From Lederbergia sp. NSJ-179 (lineage in GTDB: Bacteria > Bacillota > Bacilli > Bacillales > Bacillaceae_C): a DNA stretch of 64,000 nucleotides. Positions 24,315 to 33,233 of this stretch are shown piece after piece. Positions within the stretch are counted from its first letter, which is position 1. Every line of letters begins with the position of its first letter. Position numbers and translations under genes: made by a program. The notes under the pieces are model-generated. The model did no database searches. It saw nothing but the letters and a program-made list of their open reading frames with translations, and was not told the origin of the DNA. The stretch covers positions 124,001-188,000 of the forward strand of contig NZ_JALIFP010000004.1 in the NCBI RefSeq assembly GCF_022867885.1. The letters run 5' to 3'.

Positions 24315-24399
24315 TGGGAATTTAGTTAGTAACAATCTAGATGGACTTCATTCCATCAGATGTTTCTATAAAAAATATATAAAAAAGGTGGGAATATCA

Positions 24400-25725
24400 T
24401 TGAAAAAACTTATTTATCTAGCATTTATTTCTATGTTAGTGTTCATGCTTGCTGCTTGTAGTAAGCCAGGAAGTACGAAAGAAAAAAATGGTCAAGATTC
24501 TGGCCAACAGAAGGAAACAGAAGAAAATGCACCAGCGGAAACCGCCAAGTTGGAGCCTGAAGAGGGAGCTGAATTAATTGTTTGGGGCAATGGGGATGAA
24601 GAAGGGGAATGGATCGAGTATGTTGCGGAGGAATTTACGAAGGAATTTGATATCCCAATCACATATGAAGATGTTACCCATACAGATGCTCCATCGAAAC
24701 TACAGACAGATGGTCCGGCTGGTTTAGGTGGAGATGTATTTATGGGTCCGCATGACCATGTGGGAAACATGAATACAGCTGGACTTATCTATGATAATTA
24801 TTTTGCAGATGAATATAAAGAGAGATTCATGGAAGGAGCCATTAATGGTGTTTCCGCTATGTCTGATGGTGAGATGACGACATTTGGTTATCCACTAGCG
24901 ATTGAAACGACAGCCCTTTATTATAACAAAGATCTACTTGATGAAATGGGCTTTAAACCAGCAGAAACAATGGATGAATTGATAAAACAGTCAAAGGAAT
25001 TTATGGAAAAACATCCAGGATCCTATGGATTTATGTTTCCGCCAAGTGATTTTTACTTTATGTATGGATTTGTTGGTGGAACCGGGGGTTATGTATTTGG
25101 AGATAATAATACCAACCCAGAAGATATCGGTTTAAATAATGAAGGGGCTGTGAAAGCGGCTGAATTGCTCACTCAGATTCATGATGAACTGTTGCCATTA
25201 AAGAAAGAAGATATTACACCAGATGTCATGACTTCCTACTTTGATGAAGGTAAACTCTTATATTATATCTCTGGTCCATGGGCATTGAAGGGGCATCTTA
25301 ATGCAGGAGTAAATTTTGGGGTAAAAACAATGCCAACATTAGAGAATGGACAAGTGCCAACGACTTTTTCAGGAATCAAAGCGTTCTTCGTAAACTCGTA
25401 TAGTGAATATCCAAAAGCCGCTACACTATTTGCGCAATATGCGACAAGTGATGAAATGTTATTAAAACGCTATGAGATGACAAGCCAATTACCTCCTTCC
25501 AATGCATTGCTAGAAAACAAGACAATCAAGGAAGACCCTAATATGTTGGCTTTCTTAGAGCAGTCTCAATATTCTGTTTCGATGCCAAATATCCCTGAAA
25601 TGCAACATGTGTGGGGTGCTATGGAGGTGGCATTCACAGCTATTTGGAATGGCGAAGCAGAAATACAAGATGCATTAGATAAAGGGGTACAACAAATCAA
25701 AGATAGCATTAAGTCACAGCAGTAA
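24400..25725 (+). CDS. mdxE: Maltodextrin-binding lipoprotein of an ABC importer
   Basis: A 441-residue extracellular solute-binding protein of family 1 (MalE-like). The signal peptide ends in the lipobox LAAC at about residue 20, followed by a Glu/Lys-rich linker. ELIVWGNGDEEGEWIEYVAEEFTKEFDIPITYEDV and GPAGLGGDVFMGPHDHVG are typical of MalE/MdxE. I chose the TTG at 24400, 8 nt after AAGGTGGG, rather than the GTG at 24388 that overlaps that site. It delivers maltodextrins to MdxF/MdxG. No ATPase gene is present in the operon, so a shared ATPase such as MsmX encoded elsewhere probably energises it. Confidence 0.93.
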   Translation: MKKLIYLAFISMLVFMLAACSKPGSTKEKNGQDSGQQKETEENAPAETAKLEPEEGAELIVWGNGDEEGEWIEYVAEEFTKEFDIPITYEDVTHTDAPSKLQTDGPAGLGGDVFMGPHDHVGNMNTAGLIYDNYFADEYKERFMEGAINGVSAMSDGEMTTFGYPLAIETTALYYNKDLLDEMGFKPAETMDELIKQSKEFMEKHPGSYGFMFPPSDFYFMYGFVGGTGGYVFGDNNTNPEDIGLNNEGAVKAAELLTQIHDELLPLKKEDITPDVMTSYFDEGKLLYYISGPWALKGHLNAGVNFGVKTMPTLENGQVPTTFSGIKAFFVNSYSEYPKAATLFAQYATSDEMLLKRYEMTSQLPPSNALLENKTIKEDPNMLAFLEQSQYSVSMPNIPEMQHVWGAMEVAFTAIWNGEAEIQDALDKGVQQIKDSIKSQQ

Positions 25726-25732
25726 ACAAAAG

Positions 25733-25767
25733 GGCTGAGCTAATACCCTAGATGTGTTGGCTCAGCA
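25733..25767 (+). other. Intercistronic stem-loop between mdxE and mdxF
   Basis: GCTGAGC (25734-25740) pairs with GCTCAGC (25760-25766) without a T-run. Such a stem after a binding-protein gene typically protects the upstream mRNA, giving more binding protein than permease. Confidence 0.6.
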
Positions 25768-25786
25768 TTGAAATGGAGGGGACAAT

Positions 25787-27163
25787 ATGAATGCATCATT
25801 ACAAGAGGTAAAAAGACCAGACAGCAAGATGCCTGGGACTCCTTCGAAAAAAGGACCGTTTTCTAAACCTGTTAGAGCAGCCCTTTTATCCACTTTATTT
25901 ATGGGATTGGGGCAAATCTATAATAGGCAATTTATAAAAGGATTGGGTTTTTTGGTTGTAGAAGCTTATCTACTCATCTTTTGGACCGTGCCTTTTCAGT
26001 GGGCGATGTGGGGATTAACGACACTTGGAGATACGCCACAATCCCGAAAAGGCTTTGAAATTGCTCAGGGAGACCATTCTATTTTTCTCTTAATCGAAGG
26101 AATCTTATTCTTGATTTCTTTCCTACTTTTACTATGGTTTTATTATTTGAATATTCGAGATGCGTATAAGGTAGCGAAGAAAAAGGAAATGGGTATACGA
26201 CCGAATAATGCAAAACAGATGTTTAAGAATATTTGGGAAAATGGATTTCCTTATTTGTTATTAACGCCATCGGTATTGTTTACTTCATTCTTAACAATTT
26301 TGCCTTTATTATTTGGGATCTTGATCGCCTTTACGAATTATTCCGCTCCTAATCATTTGCCTCCAAAACATTTGGTTGATTGGGTCGGTCTTGGTACGTT
26401 TGTGAAGCTGTTTCAAATGAAGACTTGGAGTACAACCTTTTACGGCGTGTTTGGCTGGACGGTTGTCTGGGCGATTCTAGCAACGATTACCACCTTTTTT
26501 ATCGGTTTAATTTTTGCTGTATTGATTAGTCAAAAAAACATTAAGCTCAAGAAATTATGGAGAAGTATTTTTATTTTACCTTGGGCCATCCCACAATTTG
26601 TTTCTATTCTAATTATGCGTAACATCTTTAATGGGCAATTTGGTCCAATTAATCGAACATTAATGGATTTAGGGATTATCCATACAGCCATACCATGGTT
26701 GTCTGATCCATTGCTTGCAAAGATCACATTGGTTGTAGTCAATATGTGGTTTGGTTTTCCATTTTGGATGGTATTGATGAGTGGAGTTATGACCAATATT
26801 GATAAAGAATTATATGAGGCAGCAGAAGTGGATGGAGCTTCCTCCATGCAAAAGTTTTGGAAAATTACGATGCCATTGATTATGTTTTCAACTGCACCAC
26901 TGGCCATTATGCAATTTGCTGGAAATTTCAATAATTTTAACTTGATTTATTTGATGACACAAGGTGGTCCAGTTAATACAAATTACACCTATGCAGGTTC
27001 AACGGATATTCTGATTAGTTGGATTTATAAACTAACACTTGACAATAATCAGTTTGCTGTTGCATCAGCTGTTTCCATATTAATTTTTATTGTGATTGCC
27101 ACTTTCTCCATTATTAATTTTAGAAATACTAGAGCGTTCAAAGAGGAGGATATGATGTCATGA
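25787..27163 (+). CDS. mdxF: Maltodextrin ABC transporter permease MdxF (MalF-like)
   Basis: A 458-residue inner-membrane permease. The first about 140 residues carry extra membrane segments typical of MalF/MdxF, followed by the six-helix BPD-transport core. YEAAEVDGASSMQKFWKITMPL is the EAA loop that docks the ATPase (EAA---G-pattern). It starts at an ATG after GGAGGGG and overlaps mdxG by 4 bases (ATGA). It pairs with MdxG to form the channel for maltodextrins bound by MdxE. Confidence 0.93.
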   Translation: MNASLQEVKRPDSKMPGTPSKKGPFSKPVRAALLSTLFMGLGQIYNRQFIKGLGFLVVEAYLLIFWTVPFQWAMWGLTTLGDTPQSRKGFEIAQGDHSIFLLIEGILFLISFLLLLWFYYLNIRDAYKVAKKKEMGIRPNNAKQMFKNIWENGFPYLLLTPSVLFTSFLTILPLLFGILIAFTNYSAPNHLPPKHLVDWVGLGTFVKLFQMKTWSTTFYGVFGWTVVWAILATITTFFIGLIFAVLISQKNIKLKKLWRSIFILPWAIPQFVSILIMRNIFNGQFGPINRTLMDLGIIHTAIPWLSDPLLAKITLVVVNMWFGFPFWMVLMSGVMTNIDKELYEAAEVDGASSMQKFWKITMPLIMFSTAPLAIMQFAGNFNNFNLIYLMTQGGPVNTNYTYAGSTDILISWIYKLTLDNNQFAVASAVSILIFIVIATFSIINFRNTRAFKEEDMMS

Positions 27164-27999
27164 TGAACATGTCCTTAAGAAAAAAATTAACGAATGGTTT
27201 GATTTATGCCATCCTAGTCATTACCGCTATTTTTGTCTTATATCCTGTTATTTGGGTGATTACTGGATCAATGAATCCCGGGGACTCCCTCTTTTCTACA
27301 AGACTTATCCCGGATTCACTGTCCTTTAAACACTATACTTATCTATTTCAGGAAACAGATTATTTAATTTGGTATAAAAATACCTTGAAAATAGCCTTTT
27401 GGAATATGGTAATTTCTACCGTATTAGTCGTAACCGCCGCTTATGCTTTTTCAAGGTTTCGTTTTCCAGGAAGAAGACAGGGATTAATGACGATGCTTGT
27501 GTTGCAAATGTTCCCAGGCTTTATGGGCATGATTGCGATTTATATCTTGCTTTTGCAATTGGATTTACTTGATAATCATTGGGGACTCATTTTGGTCTAT
27601 GCAGGTGGATCTATTCCATTTGGGGCATGGTTGGTGAAAGGTTATTTTGATGGTTTGCCCCGGAGCTTGGAAGAAGCGGCAAAAATTGATGGGGCGAGTC
27701 ATGTGAAAATCTTTTATAAAATTATGATGCCTTTATCCAAACCAATTCTTGTTTTCATCGCTGTCAATAATTTTATTGGCCCTTGGATGGATTTTATCTT
27801 TGCCAGACTTGTACTGCGCACAAGTAGCAAAAAGACATTAGCCATTGGTCTATTTGAAATGGTAACAGGAAGAGGAAATACAGAATTTACAACATTTGCT
27901 GCTGGAGCTGTATTAGTTGCTTTACCCATCACCATCATGTTCTTTATTTTCCAAGACCATTTGGTAGAAGGCTTGAAAGCAGGGGCCAATAAAGGATAA
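27160..27999 (+). CDS. mdxG: Maltodextrin ABC transporter permease MdxG (MalG-like)
   Basis: A 279-residue permease with six predicted membrane helices. The EAA loop is SLEEAAKIDGASHVKIFYKIMMPL. Sequence and size fit MalG/MdxG. Its ATG overlaps the mdxF stop (ATGA), implying coupled translation and 1:1 stoichiometry. The stop at 27999 is 74 bases before the regulator gene in the same direction, which is probably cotranscribed. Confidence 0.93.
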   Translation: MMNMSLRKKLTNGLIYAILVITAIFVLYPVIWVITGSMNPGDSLFSTRLIPDSLSFKHYTYLFQETDYLIWYKNTLKIAFWNMVISTVLVVTAAYAFSRFRFPGRRQGLMTMLVLQMFPGFMGMIAIYILLLQLDLLDNHWGLILVYAGGSIPFGAWLVKGYFDGLPRSLEEAAKIDGASHVKIFYKIMMPLSKPILVFIAVNNFIGPWMDFIFARLVLRTSSKKTLAIGLFEMVTGRGNTEFTTFAAGAVLVALPITIMFFIFQDHLVEGLKAGANKG

Positions 28000-28073
28000 A
28001 GAAAATAGGGGACACGGAAAGGAGCTTATTGTATTATATTTCTAACCAGAAAGAAAATGAAAGCAGGGGTAAC

Positions 28074-29093
28074 ATGTCCGTAACGATTAAAGATGTTGCC
28101 AAACATGCCAATGTTGCTCCATCTACTGTTTCAAGAGTCATTGCTGATAATCCGAGGATTAGTGATGAAACGAAAAAGAGGGTAAGGAAAGCAATGAAGG
28201 AACTTGGATACCATCCTAATCTCATTGCAAGAAGTCTTGCTAATCAATCAACTAGCGTCATTGGCTTAGTGATGCCTGAATCGGCTGATGTTATTTTTCA
28301 AAATCCTTTCTTTTCAAGCGTGCTTCAGGGACTCAGTGCCAGTGCTTATGAAAAGACATATGCTTTACAAATGACAACCGGGAAAACAAAGGACGAAATT
28401 TTTCAAGAGGTTGTGCAAATGGTGCAGGGGAGAAGAGTAGATGGACTTGTGTTATTAAATTCACATGTCGAAGATCGCTTAATGTCCTATTTAATGAATT
28501 GCGGGTTTCCGTTTGTTGTTGTCGGAAAGCCTTATAAGAATGAGGACCAAATCACTCATATCGACAATGATAATTTTCGAGCATCCAAGGAGGCAACAGA
28601 ATATCTGTTAGGATTACATCATGAAAGGATTGCTTTCATCGGAGGAAATCGTGATTTGGTCGTGACCGTGGACCGTTTGCTAGGGTATGAGAAGGCATTG
28701 AGAGAGGCTGGCATCGAACTTCGCGATTCGTATATTGTCCATGCAGAGTTCTTAAAAGAAGGAGGTCAAGAGGCAATCGATGAACTATTAAAGCTAGATG
28801 ATCCCCCTACAGCATTAGTCGTAACAGATGATTTAATGACATTGGGTGTACTGCATATGCTCGATAAAATGGGGATTTCAGTCGCCAAGCAAATGTCGAT
28901 TGTCAGCTTTAATAATGTTTTTCTCGCACAGATGACCCAACCTCCGTTGACATCAGTAGATATTAATATTTTCTCATTAGGCTATGAAGCAGCGAAAAAT
29001 CTTATCCTTAAAATTGAGAATCCGAAAGAACCGGTAAAAAGGATTATTATTCCGCATCAATTGGTGATACGCTCATCTTGTGCAGCTCTTTGA
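28074..29093 (+). CDS. LacI-family regulator of maltodextrin genes (MdxR/MalR-like)
   Basis: A 339-residue LacI/GalR regulator. The N-terminal helix-turn-helix TIKDVAKHANVAPSTVSRVI and hinge (HPNLIARSLANQST) are followed by a periplasmic-binding-protein-like effector domain. I start it at the ATG at 28074, after CAGGGG, since LacI proteins normally begin a few residues before TIKDVA. It is at the end of the amylase-mdxEFG operon and most likely represses it through the GTTTGCGCAAAC site at 22659, with maltose or maltodextrin as inducer. Operator assignment is inference from position and symmetry. Confidence 0.9.
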   Translation: MSVTIKDVAKHANVAPSTVSRVIADNPRISDETKKRVRKAMKELGYHPNLIARSLANQSTSVIGLVMPESADVIFQNPFFSSVLQGLSASAYEKTYALQMTTGKTKDEIFQEVVQMVQGRRVDGLVLLNSHVEDRLMSYLMNCGFPFVVVGKPYKNEDQITHIDNDNFRASKEATEYLLGLHHERIAFIGGNRDLVVTVDRLLGYEKALREAGIELRDSYIVHAEFLKEGGQEAIDELLKLDDPPTALVVTDDLMTLGVLHMLDKMGISVAKQMSIVSFNNVFLAQMTQPPLTSVDINIFSLGYEAAKNLILKIENPKEPVKRIIIPHQLVIRSSCAAL

Positions 29094-29107
29094 AAATGGA
29101 TTTGAAA

Positions 29108-29144
29108 AGAAGTCTCTCAGTCAAAACTAGAGAGGCTTTTTTTC
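29108..29144 (+). terminator. Terminator of the maltodextrin operon
   Basis: AGTCTCTC (29111-29118) pairs with GAGAGGCT (near 29130-29137), followed by seven T. Confidence 0.85.
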
Positions 29145-29331
29145 ATAAAAGGAAATAAGGATGGGAGACTTCTCTAATTGAACAGGAACCTATAAAATTC
29201 CACCTTTGGGCAGGCTTCTAAACTTCCATATAAAATAGTTGCGAGGTAAATTTTTCTCCACAAAATGATTGACCAATTAGAAAATAAACCATACCATTAG
29301 ATTAGAATTTTATGAGGAAGTGATTGTAAAC

Positions 29332-31047
29332 GTGTTCAGGCATTTGAAGTCATACCGCTGGCAGATTAGTGCCGTTATTTTTTTAACATTAGCTGGCATT
29401 CTATTAGAATTGCTTTTGCCAACCTTAATGGCGAATGTGGTCGATAACGGGATTGTGAATGGGAATATCCCTTATATCATCAAGACTGGCTTATGGATGA
29501 TTGTGGCAGCGTTGGTCGCTGTTGTGATTACAGTCGGAGTATCTTATTTTGCTTCGAAAACAGCCCAAGGGTTTGGCCGGGATGTACGGAAGAGTTTATT
29601 TGTACAGGTAGAGGATTTTTCCTTGCACGCCTTTGATAAAATTGGACCGGCTTCCTTAATTACAAGGTCTACGAATGATGTGAAGATCGTACAAGATGTG
29701 TTAAATATGGTGTTACGGATGATGACTCGAGCTCCGTTAATGCTTGTGGGCGGAATTATTCTTGCGGTATCAAGGGACCCAGGGTTATCACTTGTTTTTC
29801 TAGGGGCCTTACCCGTTTTAGTGTTGATGATATTCATCATTTCAAGAAAAGCGATCCCCCTTTTCGTATCCTTACAAAAAAAGACAGATCGTCTCAATCT
29901 TATTGTTCGGGAAAATTTAACGGGGGTTCGGGTTGTCCGCGCTTTTAATAAAGTCGATTTTGAGAAACAAAGATTCAATCAAGCGAATGCAGATTTTCGT
30001 GATACGGGAATTAAAGTCAATCAACTGATGGCTGTATTGTTTCCGGTTATGATGATTATCATGAATTTTACCAATATCGCTATCGTTTGGTTTGGGGCCA
30101 TTCGTATTGACGAAGGGATCATGCAAGTTGGAAATTTGATGGCCTTTTTGCAATACGCGATGATGATTCTCATGTCTCTTGTCATGCTTTCGATGGGATT
30201 TATTATGATTCCGCGGGCACAAGCCTCCGTCAAAAGAATAAATGAAGTGCTCGATATGGATAAAGAAATTAAAGATCCTCCAACAGCAAAAACATCCGAG
30301 TCCCATGGACAAGTGGAGTTTCGGGATGTGACCTTTCGCTATGAAGGGGCAGAGAAGCCCGTCTTACATCATCTTTCCTTTCAAGCGAATCCCGGGGAAA
30401 CGACTGCGATTATTGGGAGTACAGGGACGGGGAAATCAACCTTGCTTAAATTAATTCCCCGCTTTTATGATGTGGAAGAAGGAGCGGTTTTGATTGATGG
30501 AGTAGATGTTAGGGAAATGTCGCAAACAGATCTACGTCAAAAAATCGGCTATGTCCCCCAAAAAGCGACCTTATTTAGTGGTTCGATTGCTGAAAATCTG
30601 CAATTTGGCAAGGAAGAGGCGACAGAGGATGAAATGAAGGAGGCGCTAGAGATCGCCCAAGCTTCCGATTTTATTTTCAAACAAGAGGAAGGGCTTGCTG
30701 CTAAGGTAGAACAGGGGGGAGCCAATTTCTCAGGCGGTCAGAAGCAACGGCTTTCCATTGCACGGGCGCTGATTCGGAAGCCGGAAATTTATTTATTTGA
30801 TGACAGTTTTTCGGCATTGGATTATAAAACAGATGCTAAATTAAGGGCTAGTCTAAGTCGAGTACAAGGGGAAAGTACCATTATTATGGTCGCGCAAAGG
30901 GTGAGCACGGTCATTCAAGCAGATCAAATCATTGTATTGAATGATGGAGAAATTGCGGGGATTGGGACTCATGATGAATTATTAGCAGATAATGATATTT
31001 ATCGTGAAATTGCCGCATCACAAGGAATCGGGGTGGAAGGGGCATGA
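29332..31047 (+). CDS. Heterodimeric ABC exporter subunit A (YfiB/EfrA-like)
   Basis: A 571-residue half-transporter with six membrane helices (residues 1-300) and an ATPase domain. Walker A is IIGSTGTGKST and the signature is NFSGGQKQR. Walker B reads IYLFDDSFSALD, with Asp where the catalytic Glu is expected. That change marks the degenerate nucleotide site of asymmetric exporters such as YfiBC, LmrCD, EfrAB and TM287/288. The GTG at 29332 gives MFRHLKSYRW, the usual family start; a GTG four codons earlier is possible. It overlaps its partner gene by 4 bases. Likely substrates are drugs or lipophilic compounds; none can be named. Confidence 0.9.
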   Translation: MFRHLKSYRWQISAVIFLTLAGILLELLLPTLMANVVDNGIVNGNIPYIIKTGLWMIVAALVAVVITVGVSYFASKTAQGFGRDVRKSLFVQVEDFSLHAFDKIGPASLITRSTNDVKIVQDVLNMVLRMMTRAPLMLVGGIILAVSRDPGLSLVFLGALPVLVLMIFIISRKAIPLFVSLQKKTDRLNLIVRENLTGVRVVRAFNKVDFEKQRFNQANADFRDTGIKVNQLMAVLFPVMMIIMNFTNIAIVWFGAIRIDEGIMQVGNLMAFLQYAMMILMSLVMLSMGFIMIPRAQASVKRINEVLDMDKEIKDPPTAKTSESHGQVEFRDVTFRYEGAEKPVLHHLSFQANPGETTAIIGSTGTGKSTLLKLIPRFYDVEEGAVLIDGVDVREMSQTDLRQKIGYVPQKATLFSGSIAENLQFGKEEATEDEMKEALEIAQASDFIFKQEEGLAAKVEQGGANFSGGQKQRLSIARALIRKPEIYLFDDSFSALDYKTDAKLRASLSRVQGESTIIMVAQRVSTVIQADQIIVLNDGEIAGIGTHDELLADNDIYREIAASQGIGVEGA

Positions 31048-32861
31048 GTAAGCGTAGACGTGGTCTTGGGACAGGAGCTAGAGGAATGCAAGGGGAAAAA
31101 CCAAAGGAATTTAAAAAAACACTCTTCCGATTAAGTGCTTATTTAAAGCCCCGGAAAGTCTCAATCATCCTTGTGGCGATTGCCGCTATTTTTGCGACCC
31201 TATTTAATGTTGTGAGTCCGAAGTTTCTAGGGGATGCCACCTCTTCTATCTTTGCTAGTATGAAAGATGGCATTGGCGTCGATTTTCCTTTTTTAGCAAA
31301 AATAGTATTTATCCTGCTAGGACTCTATATTTTATCTGCAATTTTTTCCTATTTCCAGCAGTTTATGATGGCAGGAATCTCGCAAAAAACGGCAGCAGAG
31401 CTGCGGAAAGAGGTCAATGAAAAATTAACGCGTCTGCCGCTTCGATATTACGATCAGCATTCACATGGGGATATCTTAAGTCGGGTGATTAATGATATTG
31501 ATAATATTAATAATTCGATTCAACAGGCGTTATCCCAACTAATTACCTCTTCGATCATGATCATCGGAACGATCATCATGATGCTTTGGATCAGTCCTTT
31601 ACTTACGTTGGTAGTGCTCATTACATTTCCTTTAAGCGCCGTAGTTGTTCAAGTAGTGGCTTCCCGCTCACAAAAGCATTTCACCAATCAGCAAAAGGAA
31701 CTTGGGAATGTGAATGGTCATATTGAAGAGATGTTTTCAGGTCATCAGGTTGTCAAAGGTTTTGGCTATGAAAAAAAGGCGATTCGTGACTTTGATCAAA
31801 TGAATGACCGACTTTATGAATCAAGCTGGAAAGCTCAGTTTATTAGCGGAATTATGATGCCGCTTATGACCTTTGTTGGGAATCTGGGTTATGTGTTTGT
31901 TAGTATTGTCGGGGGAATTCGTGTGTTAAGCGGGAATATTCAAGTAGGGGATGTACAAGCCTTTATTCAGTATTCTCAACAATTTTCACAACCGATGGCA
32001 CAGGCGGCTGGGATTGCCAATATGATTCAAACGGCCCTTGCCTCGGCGGAACGAATTTTCACTCTTTTGGATGAGGAAGAGGAAAGGGAAGAGAAACCGG
32101 CTAAGATGAAACTTGCTCAGGTAGAGGGACGAATCGGCTTTGAACATGTTCAATTTGGATATGAGCAGGGGCAATTGATTATCCGGGATTTAACCCTTGA
32201 AGTAGAATCAGGGCAAACCATTGCGATTGTAGGCCCAACTGGGGCTGGGAAAACGACGATCATCAATCTTTTAATGAGATTTTATGAAATTGATCAGGGG
32301 AAAATCACGATTGATGGACGGAGTCTCTCAGAATTATCAAGGAAGCAGGCAAGATCTTTGTTTGCCATGGTGCTTCAGGATACGTGGCTATTTAAAGGAA
32401 CGATCCGTGAAAATATTGCCTATGGTCGAGAAGGGGCTAGTGAAGAAGAGATTGTCCATGCTGCCAAAAGTGCGTATGCGGATGAGTTTATCCGTACATT
32501 GCCTGATGGCTATGAAACCATTCTTGGGGAAGATGCAACGAATATCTCGCAGGGACAACGACAATTGATCACGATTGCTCGTGCGATTTTAGCGGATCCG
32601 AAAATTCTCATTCTTGATGAAGCGACAAGCAGCGTCGATACAAGAACAGAAATGAATATTCAAAAGGCGATGAATAAGCTGATGGAAGGACGAACGAGTT
32701 TCGTGATTGCCCATCGACTCTCCACGATTCGCGATGCCGATCTGATTTTAGTCATGCATGAAGGAGATATCATTGAAAAGGGAACACATGCCGAATTGAT
32801 CAAACAAAATGGATTTTATTCGGATCTTTATCGTAGTCAGTTTGTGGGGGCAACGGGGTAG
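31044..32861 (+). CDS. Heterodimeric ABC exporter subunit B (YfiC/EfrB-like)
   Basis: A 605-residue half-transporter. A Gly/Arg/Lys-rich N-terminal tail (MSKRRRGLGTGARGMQGEKPK) is followed by six membrane helices and an ATPase with Walker A IVGPTGAGKTT and canonical Walker B ILILDEATSSVD with catalytic Glu. The signature motif is NISQGQRQL, with Gln at the second Gly position. It pairs with the preceding subunit, whose Walker B Glu is replaced, so one site of the dimer is catalytic. Start ATG overlaps the upstream stop. The long tail is typical of YfiC/LmrD-type partners. Confidence 0.9.
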   Translation: MSKRRRGLGTGARGMQGEKPKEFKKTLFRLSAYLKPRKVSIILVAIAAIFATLFNVVSPKFLGDATSSIFASMKDGIGVDFPFLAKIVFILLGLYILSAIFSYFQQFMMAGISQKTAAELRKEVNEKLTRLPLRYYDQHSHGDILSRVINDIDNINNSIQQALSQLITSSIMIIGTIIMMLWISPLLTLVVLITFPLSAVVVQVVASRSQKHFTNQQKELGNVNGHIEEMFSGHQVVKGFGYEKKAIRDFDQMNDRLYESSWKAQFISGIMMPLMTFVGNLGYVFVSIVGGIRVLSGNIQVGDVQAFIQYSQQFSQPMAQAAGIANMIQTALASAERIFTLLDEEEEREEKPAKMKLAQVEGRIGFEHVQFGYEQGQLIIRDLTLEVESGQTIAIVGPTGAGKTTIINLLMRFYEIDQGKITIDGRSLSELSRKQARSLFAMVLQDTWLFKGTIRENIAYGREGASEEEIVHAAKSAYADEFIRTLPDGYETILGEDATNISQGQRQLITIARAILADPKILILDEATSSVDTRTEMNIQKAMNKLMEGRTSFVIAHRLSTIRDADLILVMHEGDIIEKGTHAELIKQNGFYSDLYRSQFVGATG

Positions 32862-32989
32862 GCTATTTTTTCGTCACTTGAGAACAACACCCTCCAAGGC
32901 CATCGTTTCCGAAGCGACGGTCATGGTTTATTGGGGTGTGGTGAAGTATTTCAAACCAGACAATGATTGATGGATTGGGTTTTGCAACA

Positions 32990-33046
32990 AATATAAAGAC
33001 TATAGACAACAGTTATTTCAATACTTTGTCTATAGTCTTTATTGTT
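32990..33046. terminator. Long perfect hairpin after the ABC exporter genes
   Basis: ATAAAGACTATAGACAA (32993-33009) and TTGTCTATAGTCTTTAT (33025-33041) are exact complements over 17 bp with a 15-nt loop. The downstream tract is T-rich rather than a pure T-run. The rest of the 371-bp gap (32862-33233) holds a weaker repeat (ACACCC.../GGGTGT near 32888-32938) and nothing else recognisable. Confidence 0.6.
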
Positions 33047-33233
33047 ATTTTATCAAGGGAATAAATGTTCTTTTTTTGAAGCACTCAAATTAGTTGGGTA
33101 ATATCCTAGCTATTCATATTATTAGTATATATAAAAAATGATTTAAAGTCTACATTTTTTTGAGTTTTTCCATTATATTTAATTTACCGCAAGGTGAAAT
33201 GTGGTAATAACTTCAAAAAGAAGGGGATTTCAT

